DNA from: Diadema setosum
Lineage: Eukaryota > Echinodermata > Echinoidea > Diadematoida > Diadematidae
Assembly (NCBI GenBank): GCA_033980235.1
Contig: CM067068.1
Coordinates: forward strand, 32,583,046 to 32,647,045
DNA: 64,000 nt
Reading direction: 5' to 3'
The translations under genes and the position numbers were made by a program. Within the stretch, counting starts at the first letter, position 1. Each line of letters starts with the position of its first letter. Of this stretch, positions 11,401 to 22,191 are shown in pieces. Below the pieces are notes generated by a model. The model made no database searches. It saw nothing but the letters and a program-made list of their open reading frames with translations, and was not told where the DNA came from.

Positions 11401-14400
11401 GTCCAGGTCATGTGATACATTTTCTCCGCCAGGTCTGTCTATGGCCGGTGGAGCGAATGCCAGACACAAATGGTCTGTACAGAGATGAAAGCTGTTAACC
11501 CGTTGAAGACGGGCTGTTTTTTATATAACACGCATTTCCCTTAGAAACCTGCATGAGTATACTTGGGACTCATCCTCAACGGATTAAGGGGATGGAGAAA
11601 GGAAAAATAATCAGTGTTTGGTGTGTCTCAGAACATGATATGAGAGCTAAAGACAATTATGTTAGATCAAAGTAATGAAAATGTTTGTTGGTGTTCAGGA
11701 ATTTATGGGGGTAAGCAGGACAGAAGCATATAGCTTATCAACTTGATGAGAGCAAATTTGAATGAAAGAGGCATATTGATATATTTCATTCAGGGGTGTA
11801 ATTTTAAGGGCATAAAAGGAGGAGGAGGAGAAGGAGAATGATAATGATGAGCATGAGGAGGAGGAGGAAGAGGAGGGGGAGGTAGAAAAGGAGGAGGATT
11901 AGGAGGAGGAGGGGGAGGAGAAAGAGGAAGAGAAGCTGGAGGAGGATGAAGAGGAGGAGGAGGAAGAAGAAGAAGTTCTTCTTATGAAACATGACTGTGT
12001 GTGAGATCTGATGCTGCCATTTATACATTAGCGTATAGTTAGACATTGTGTCGGAATGGTTTCATATCAATACATTAATCCATAAGTTGTACCAACATAG
12101 GTAACTTGCGCCTGAGAGTGTCTCAAGGTGACTGTCCCTTTCAGCACACTCAGAATAGTTTTGGGGTGTTTTTTTAAAGAATGCACAACAGCACAAACTC
12201 AGTCAGATAAAGTGGTGTATCACAAAAGGAATATTTTTTCCCCAAATGCTGGGAACTGCAGATGGGTGTTACAGGCTGAACATGAATGGGACTTGCTTTC
12301 GCAACCGTAGGACAGTAGATAACTGCAAGGCTGTTTGCATTTAGAAGACAAACTGATGAACATCCCCAAAAGATGCACTCCTGCGAAATGAGAGAAGAAA
12401 AAAAAGGAGAAAGAAGTAAGAAGACACATAGAATTGTCTGTTTTGTCGTCTATGGGTAGTGGAATCCCACAGAGGACCTCCTGAGGTGTCAACTTTGTTC
12501 ATGGCAAGTGATAATGGGACAAGAGACAAAAAGTATAAGAGATGGATGGAGAAAGAGAGGGAAGAGAGGAGAAAAGACTCTTCACCAGGAGTGAAAGTTG
12601 CCGAGAGAGCCTGATAGCGACCATCGATCACCGGACACGAGATTTCTGTCCCGCGGCGACATCCACGGAAGAAGAGCGCCAACCGTACCCCTCTGGAGGA
12701 GTCTGTGGGGTGCATCAGTCAGTCGATGGCCCTTCTCACCGCTCCCCGGGGAGGCGTCGGAGTGTGAATGGGTAGCGTTCTTTTTCTTTTCCTGTTTTTC
12801 CCGTCGAGGCGAGAGCGGAAAGGAGTTTGGTTAGTTCTTTACAGAGTTTTGTTCACACCTTTGACATGTTTAATTTGGCAAATGCCCGTCCCAGCGCCAA
12901 TTTCTGATTTTTGATGGGTGAAAAATTGTGATTAACCTTTGAAGGCAGATACACATTTTGACAGCTCTCCTCCCCTCACCCCAAACACTGACACTCTCAC
13001 ACTCTGTCTTATTGTTTGTTTGTCTGTCTGCCCGTCTTTCTGTTTCTCCTATCTTACATTGTATCTTATCTCTCACCTATCGTATCTACTGTATAAAAGT
13101 GGACATTTTTGCAGTGTGGAATTTTTTTTTTTTTGCAACATGAAAGAAGTGTGAAAATAAGAGCACACACAATTTTTTTTTTTTGCTTGTAATATGTAAT
13201 ATTATTTGCTGTCTTTGATTCTGCGGGGTTAGAAAAAATCTATTTAACTTGACTGAGCGCAAAAAAACAAAATGGCTCGCATGAAAATGTCCACTTTTAC
13301 TTAACCGTCTATGCACCTATTTATAATCTTTCTATCTCACTTTCCTCCTGTTTTCTGCTTAACAAACATTGTGCATCTCCCTATATCATCTAATAATATA
13401 TTTCTTCCTTATTCCCTATGTATCTCTTTGTCCCTTCAGCAACTCTATTGCTCTCTGCGAAGGGTTTCAGACTTGTGCAAGAACTCGTCCTTATGTTTCA
13501 ATTGGCAGGTGTTGGGAATATGGCACACAGCTGTTATGTGGATTGCTGTTTGAAGTAAACAAAGGGAGAAGAGAGACATTTCTGTGTGTGAACAGCTTAT
13601 TACACTCTAAGCATGATCGGAAAAATGTTTTTGAGACAGGATTTCAAACAGGATCATTTTTCAGTCTGAAACCCCTCTTTCTCTCTCATGGGCACCTATG
13701 CATTAGGAATGACTCAATTTCATCCCTTTGATAAGTGCCCGTTATCTTGTCATCTTGATTTTATGTTCATTAAAGTAATAATACTCTGCTCCTTGCCTTT
13801 ACAGTAAAGTAGAAATTATGGCAATGCATTCATAGGCAATCAAGAAAACAAAACCCTATACAAATAGCAAGTGGTTCAAGAGACATGGATTGAATGATAA
13901 AGAATATGAAGCAGAAGCTCCAGGTTATCTGTTTCAGGTGCACCATGGTGATTGATTTCTTCTTTAAGGCCGGTTTTCACTTTAAACTTCTGTCTCTTGA
14001 GTTTATTTGGTTTGTTTTTTGACTCTGCCAATACTTCCTTATAAAAATGACAATACCAGACAAATCTGGAGGCATATGGGCCTTGATTTCTAAGCATGCA
14101 TCCATTTTTTCCCCCTGCAAGATCACATTTGGAAAAAGAGCAGACGCCGTAGCATTTCCATTCCCGAGACAAAATCTCCGCCAGTGAGGGAATGTTCAGC
14201 TGCAAACGACGACGCACGCATGACGTCATGCCCTCAGGCACAATGGCCCAACTTTAAAAGCGCATGCTGTGTTTGCGTGATTGTGGTCTTTTACTCAGTA
14301 TCTCCCGTGAATGTTTTGGAAGAGGGTGCGAGGTGTGCATTGGGCTGCATCTTAACATTATCCCTTTGGCTATGTGATGTAAATAGAAAGTTGAATGACA

Positions 14401-17400
14401 GTGAGCACAGAAACAAAGTTTCCAAATATATTCAGCTTTATTGATGTTTCTCTCAACTTGATATAATGCCAAGTCTTTCAGTATTTCTGTCTCTGCTATA
14501 AACAGTTCTGCACAATCCGTAAGGTAAAGTGTAGATTGATTTTGTGATATTTGACTGTGTTGTAGAAACATCATAAATGAAATAAATGTCTTTCAAAAAA
14601 TGTAAAAGTTTGCAATCCTATGTGATATTAGCATGCAGTGTACATATTTTGAATGCATTTATGCAGACTGTTAAACTTGTGAATGGGTGGTGCTGTCTGT
14701 TGGTGCTGTGTTCCCGATAATAGTCCATTGCCAGTGGCAACAATGGCTCTGCAGTCATCTTTATGAGTGGTTTGAAATCAAGCTCTTAGTGAATAGAAAT
14801 GGCATCCATCTGTTGAAATATTGCACAGCATTGTACCATGCAAAGCGTATCTTCTCCTTCAGCTTGTCATAGATTGATTATCAATATTAATATCTTCCCC
14901 AGACTCTTTTTTTCTTGATAATTCTAATAGAAACATGACCAGGACTGAAGAATTGCTTGGGGGTTGTTAGCTCTCATGTATTCTGGATCCATTTTCACAT
15001 ATGTTCCTAGCCTCTGTCTATGGACTGTGGGATGTTATGTGTGCGTGGAACATCGCAGAGGGCTTATGCTTAAGCTCACTGTGTAGTCTTAAAATATCTC
15101 CTGTACCATGTGCATGAATGACTGTGTGCAGGGTTTGACACTAACTTTTTCTCTAGTGGCCCACTCAGGGCACGAAGATCGAAAATCTAAAATTTTGGTG
15201 GCCCAAAATAGAAATGTTTTGGCCTGAAATTAAAGAAAACATATCAGTCCATTTTGAATGTTTAGTTGTCCAATTGGCCACCAAAAGATAACCATTGTGG
15301 AATTTTGGTGGCCTGACATCAATTTTTAGTAGCCCGGGCCACACCCAATGTTGAGGCCTGCTTTATATTTTGATATGTTTGCATGTTGATTTATTTTTTG
15401 TATGTGTTTGCTCTCCTTGCTTTCAAACAGAAACATTGTCAGAGGCAGAAGGCGGGATTCAGGATACGCTACAAACCTTCGCTGTTCCAACACATCGGCC
15501 TCCACTCATCGCTCAAGGGCAAACTTCAGAAATTAAAAGTGAGTCAGCAAACTTTCCTGCCTGGACTTTTAACCATTCTTTCGCCGAGTCTAGAGTCGCA
15601 GTTTTCTTCAAGATGTCAAGGAATGATTGACAGTCTACACTGTCATAATGGCCACCTGTGGAGAATGGCCACTATTAAATGCATGACATCCTCTAGATTT
15701 GCAAGCTGCAAAGTCCATTCAAGGCCCCATTGTGTTTGAGAAATATTACATTAGAATGTGCATTTATTATTCAACCTTTCAAATCACACAAAATCACACA
15801 AAATTTGTGCTTTAGTGGCACTAGCAAAGTTAAGTGGTTTCTCCCACTCTAAAGGACATTTGTTTCTCGCTCAGCAGTCCACTGCATATAGTTGATTTAA
15901 CAGAAGGCCAGACCAGCCAGCTATGGGGAGTAATCTAAACATCTAGCAGAAGACATGTGACAATTCTCTCTGTCTACGCATATTTAACTTTGAAAACTCA
16001 AACAGCGGTGGCGCTATTTGATTTTTATAACCTTGTGTTGACAAAGCTGTGCTGGTTGACAAAGCAAGATCTATTTGATTGGACTTTAAAAAAAAAAATG
16101 ATGTTGAGCACTATTTCTTTCTCCAAGCTAACATAGTTTTTCAGACTTTCCCAGCAATTGCTTGTGTTGGGAAAAGAGATATCAAGTTACATGTATAAGC
16201 TCTGAAAATGCATTTCTGTTGTGAAGTGACAATGTTTTAGTCATGATAATATGGGGATAAATTAGATGCTCTCACTGCATATACGCTCTGCCCGTGCCTA
16301 GTGCACAGTAACTCTGCATTAATTTTACCGAAAGTGCACAAATGAAAACTGTAAGTGTGACACCGCTTGACCTCCGCGTGTTGCGCATGGATGCGTAAGA
16401 TCATGTAATTCATTTGCACGTAGCGTACGGCAAGTGTATGGACCCGACCACTAGCGACAAAATGCTCATATTTATAGGGGCCAATGCATTTGGGAGAATC
16501 GTCGCACATTTTTGGTATTGAGGCATGACATTAACATTTCTGTGGTGGATAGCAAACTTCCTACCAATTTAAAAAAAAAAAAAAAAAGAGAGAGAGAAAA
16601 AGAATCACATTCCAGTATGCAATTTTCTTTGCAATGTTTGGATGGCTTTGGCGCAGTTGCCGTGAAGCCTTCATTGTATTGTCATAATTTTTCTTTTGTA
16701 ACATAGTGATTCTTCTGCAGCAGTGGGAATGCCCCAGATAGCTGTCATGCACAGAAGCTGCGTATATGATGCGGCTCCCTTGTCTAACACAGCAAACCAT
16801 CTGGACTGAAATCCCTAGTTCAATGTACCTGACTGCACAAAACAGTCATTGATTTGATGACTGTCCGTATGATGGTAATGATTTACCAGCCTGTACACAA
16901 TGAGGTACTTCCTTCCTGTGAAAATCAGTCAACAAAAGTCAGAAAAATGGGTCAGAATCTCGCCTAGACGAAGCTCTTTAGCTCGCCATGGCAGTTGCCT
17001 GAACGTAATTGTTGTTGGCAATTGGGACAAGGTGCACTTGAAGTGGTCCCCAAGGGAATAAATCACATCTATATTTATGCAATGCAATGTTTCTATCTTA
17101 CTTCCATGTACAGTGTACTTTATAGCATCCGCACAATATTATTGTGAAATGTTCGGTGCTTGTGATCTGAACAGAAAGGCTAGATTTCTGTGAAGGTCAT
17201 TATTGCAGTCTCCCTTGCTAAGGTCTTTCTGTACAAATTTGAATGAGCCTGAAAAAAAGGATGAAACATTTCATCAAGAACACTGACACAAAAGAAATAG
17301 ATAAGTGAGATTGTGTGCATTTGCAGGGATGCCAAGTTCAAAAAATTTTTATGAGTGAGGTTTTCATGACTCAGCGTCTCGGCGCGCGAATGTGCGCGCG

Positions 17401-18136
17401 AGCGAGGGTGTGGGAGGGGTCTTTCCCCCCGTGGCCTCCCACGGTAGGGAGCTTTTTCAATTTTTTGCTCTAAATGGTGCGATCAGGTGTGTACTTAAGT
17501 GACTATTTTTTACTTATTTTGAAAGACAAAAGGGAAATTTTATACCTTCAATTGCAACTATCACTTTAATCTTTTGAGCTATGCTCATTATTATAGGCCC
17601 AAGTTGCAGACTTCGCCCGATACGTGAGAAAAATGGGTGCCATGCGTGAGATCGTGAGTCGGCCCCTTTCAATGCTTGAGTCTCACGCAGAATGCGTGAG
17701 ACTTGGTAGCTCTGCATGTGTACATGTGTAATCAAGTGGCAAAAAAGATGGAGGAAGATAAAATTTTAGAAGTCAGAACAATGGTCATTATAACGTGTAT
17801 CAGAATTTTCAAATTTTGCCGTACGTTGAAATGCGTTATGTCTCATACAGCTGTAAGTATGTATGTAAATGAGTATTATAACTTTTTTCTCCTTCCAGAA
17901 CTCCACACGCAATGCTAACAAGCAATAAATAAAAAGCAGGCTACATTTAAGGGCTTTGCAGGATCAGGCCATCTACATAAAACTCGGTCGAAGAACCGAC
18001 TCTAGTTTTTTGTTCACAAAGAATGCTTTCATACCTGAGGAGTTGTGTGGAATCCTGTGATCCAAATTCCTTTGCATTATCATTGGATTTCATGTTGTAA
18101 ATTCTTTTGTGACATTTTCACTGTACAGCATTTGAC

Positions 18137-18168
<32 letters not shown>

Positions 18169-21100
18169 GAAATCAAAAAGCACACACACATCTACAGTAA
18201 TATCCCTGTTCTGTGGTAGAAGAGATATCACTCTGCAATCAAATACAAAATGTACTGCTAATCAGCAACAGAACACTGAAAATACTCCTATCTGGGTCTA
18301 GTTCACCAGACAAGGTTTGCGGTGGAAGGAGATTTCTCCCTGTAATGTAATATTCTAAACAGCCGGTGTGTTGTATGCAGTGTAGTGACCAGCTCAAAGG
18401 GCAGGGGAAAACCCCATAACACCTAAAATATTCATAGGATGTTGAAAGGCACATTACTCTCAGCTTTATGGACTGTACTAGTGATACAGCCTGTAGTTCA
18501 CAGAGGCAGCTGTGTTCACACTCACATGAAGGATCTACATGGTAAAACCTCTCGCTGTCAAAAAACTCCTGTTAATGGTGCTACATAGTGTACAAAACTA
18601 TCTTTAAGAATGAAATGTATGATTTATAGAAATGATGATGCTGATGATGGGGACGACAGTGATAGAAATAGTAGTATGATGATAATGATATCAAATAGTA
18701 ATGATCATGATATTGATAAAGATAATGATGATACTAATACTGTTGACAAAAATACTGATATTACTCCTACTTCTAGTAATACTGTGATAATACTATAATA
18801 AGTTGACGATATTTGGATAATCTGGATATATAAAGGCTCTCACACTGCATAGAGTATACTGTGTGAGTAAAGTAATTTGTAAAGAAACAGAGAAAGCTAG
18901 GGGGAGAAAAACTTGCAAACTTCTATCACAATATAAATGCACAATCATTCCCCTGCCCTTCAAAACAACAACAACAACAACAAATGGCTTTGAATGAACA
19001 TGGGCAAAAATATTCACGTTGGAGAAACCATAAATCTTGGGAGTATTAACCCGTTCCTCCTGCAATTCTCTGAGCGCCTGCAATGCCCCCAAACAAGATT
19101 CGGTTGACAGAGAACAAACAGGTTGGTATCCACCTGTAAGAAAGCAGTCAAGTGGTACATGTATCCTCTTTCCATGGTCAACTACATGTGCCATCGAACA
19201 ATGAAAATGTTGATCCGGTGCAAGGAATGAATAGAGCATGCGCTGACGGGCTCACAAATTCTTCAAAATACACAAAAGATGCACCTGAATGGGGTCAGCG
19301 AAATCAAATACCTACCGAGCTCAGCCTTGAATGTTATGTACGTCTTCATGCAAATTTTACAGCAAAGCAAGCGCACACTACATTGGAGAAAAGGCGAATA
19401 CTACTGCAATACATCCAGTTTTTCATGCAGAAAGAAAACAAATATTGAAAGAAGAAACTGTAATTTTTCTATCAAAGCCATTTTTCTGAGCAGCATACCA
19501 CAAGTTAACCTAAATTTTAGGACACCAATGCAGGCACTCCTGTCTGTCTTTTGGGAACCTGGTATACCAGGTTCTCGTATATCAGTGGAGGTCACAGGAA
19601 CCTGGTATACCAGGTTCCCGTGTGGAATGGGTTAAAAGAAAGGCGATGATGACCTGAAATCCTGGCCATGCTTCGTGGAAAGTTTCACGTCCAGCACAGG
19701 ATGTCCGTTTGTCCTCACTGATCGGCAGACACAATGCTGTCTCGTGTTTGCCAAAAGGACACGAAACTAAGATTGGCAGGGATCAATGGCCGGTCTGCCA
19801 AATGTATTTGACAGGTTGTGTTGTTCACTTGAATGACATTGATTGTGGTTTCTCTGTCCATCTGTTGTAAGAGAGAAAAGAGGGAATGAAGAAAAAAAAA
19901 TTGGAATTAAATTTGTGAAGAATTCGTTGAGAGTACATATACAGAAGTAAGCCAAAGTTAAAGGGTATTACAGTTCTGGTTGGGGTGAGGATTTAGCTTT
20001 TAACGTTTTGCGAGGTATTTAGAAACCACTCTATGAGATGTCAAAGAGCATGCAATTCTAAGGGGTATCAAAAGTTTATTTGATGAAAATCAGTTTTGAA
20101 ATGGCTGAGATATCCAAAAACAAGGTGAAACAAAGAGATCCTAATAAAAGGTGTGGCCTGTCGCCTTTTATTATTATCATCACTTTTTTTGGATATCTTA
20201 GCCATTTGAAAACCAATTTTCATCAAATAACCGTTGAATCCTTCTTAAAATGACATGCTCTTTCATATTTCATAAGAGGTTTCTCATTATCTCACTTAGG
20301 AATGTTCGAAACATGAATCCCCACCTCAACCAGTACTGTACAGCCCCTTTAAGGGTATATACAACTGCAGCATGCTACATCTGGTGTTTGCATACATTTT
20401 AACTTCTACTTCATTTTGTCTTTTTTCTCTCTCCCCTCCTCCTTTCCCGACCCCCCCCCCCCAAAAAAAATAGGATCGAGACTTTAAGAAAGGCATGAAG
20501 CTGCCCTCGCACACAAACCCATCGGCGGAGGTATCCTCCTCGATACGCCACTACCTCCGCTACACCCTAGACAAGGCCTACGTGGGCCAGGACATCTTCT
20601 GGGGCACCACGCCCACCGCCGGGGACCAGGTCAAGTTCCATTTCACCACCCCAGTAGTCATTGAACAGTGAGTGTTTGGTCTCCGTGGTTATGGAGAGCA
20701 GCCCCTATCTTTGCCCAATCTTTTGTCAGGTTTCAAACAGAATAAATGTATGTCAAGCCACCTGAGCATAATACATATATCTTTTCAGAAAACACAGCTC
20801 ATGGTTGAAATGTAACATTCAACAGAAAAATTCAAACATTTCATATTTGTACCAAGAGTTCTTATGCAGTCAATGAAGTAGGGGAATTAGTGGTTGTTGT
20901 CACTTTTGCTTTCCAACTCCAATCCAACTTTGATGCTATTACTGGCCACATATTACTCTGTTAGAAATGCCATTAAAGAAAGCAAGGAGAACAAGCATAG
21001 AAATTATTATTGTTATCATTATTTTTAATAGGAAAGTTGTTTAAAAAAGGTAATTGCTATCCGTAACATTTAGAGCTCATTCTCCTGGTTTCGATGATCT

Positions 21101-22160
21101 TGTTGTGTCATCACAATAACTTTGCATCCTACTTTCAATGCACACTCACAGTGAGGGCTTCGTTGTGACATGACATATATTACCAAAACATGCATCAAGT
21201 TGAATGTGAAGTCTAGTGGTTCATGGCTATTTTTAGACACAAACAGAACAGAGAATGGAATTTACTTTTGATGAAATTTCTTAGCACTAAAGGAGAAAAT
21301 GTAACTTAAGTATAGCAAGAACAGATTCCACGGTTACTGTTACTAAAGATAAACAATGACATTACTGTAGACAAGATGAGACAAAGAACAATCCAAAGGT
21401 TATGGTAGACTAAGGAAACTTTTTTTTTTTAAATATATATAAACAAGCAACTGTTTAATGAGCTATTTGTCAAAAGAAAGGTGAACCTCACTCCTTCTTT
21501 TGCAAGGTACCGATTCATCAGCGGCAACACAGAGAACCCCGGGGACAAGTTCTTCAACACGACGGTGGAGGTGTTGCCTAGTTACCACAAGGAGAAGAAG
21601 GAGGGCATCCTGGAGAAGGGCGGAGACGGGGCAGACCCGAGCCTGAGTAGGACAGAGGATGGTTTCATCCAAGTCGGTGAGAGCCTGGGATTGGGAGGAC
21701 GGGCTCCATCTTTACTGAGGATTCTTTCACATAAGGAGAGCGTAGAGACTCTGTGGAAGTTGCTGCAGATTCTATTCACATTGTCACATGATGTTGGTGA
21801 TGATGATAGTGATAGTGATTATAGTGATGATGATGATGATGATGATGGTGATGGTGATGATGATAATGATGATGGTGATGGTTATGATGATGTTGGTTCT
21901 ATGCTTCTGGTAGTGGTATTTGGTGATGGTGATGATGGTGGTGGTGGTGACGGTGGTGATGATGATGATGTTGATGATGAGGAAGAGGATGATGATGGTG
22001 GTGATAATGATGATGGTGGTGATAATGATGATGATGGTGATGATGATGATGATGGTGGTGATAATGATGATGATGGTGATGATGATGATGATGATGATGG
22101 TGGTGATAATGATGATGGTGGTGATGATGATGATGATGGTGGTGATGATGATGATGGTGG

Positions 22161-22191
<31 letters not shown>

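Larger units (their letters stand above)
5478..15430 (+). other. MGAT4 intron of about 10 kb
   Basis: Holds a GAT/GGT array (5519-5755), an (ATTC)n array (6904-7034), a GGA-rich tract (11818-11975), a 93-bp TTAA element (11495-11587), a TACTGTA-ended element (13087-13302) and a diverged repeat near 15128. Three GC-richer islands (10480-10740, 12540-12830, 14120-14290) stand out from AT-rich surroundings but match no exon I recognise. No independent gene was seen. Confidence 0.8.
15539..20473 (+). other. MGAT4 intron of about 4.9 kb
   Basis: Contains a GCAGGG-ended element (17323-17716), a GA microsatellite (18138-18169), a GAT-rich tract (18629-18800), a 590-bp TTAA element (19046-19635) and a 395-bp self-complementary TTAA element (19958-20352). 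Just before the acceptor is a C run near 20450-20462 followed by A(8). No gene seen. Confidence 0.8.

Noticed and set aside
12542..12834. Two overlapping frames in the GC island as an MGAT4 exon
   Set aside because: Family proteins join PEKDP directly to KHC across this intron; the peptides match nothing known to me and start/splice signals are not convincing.
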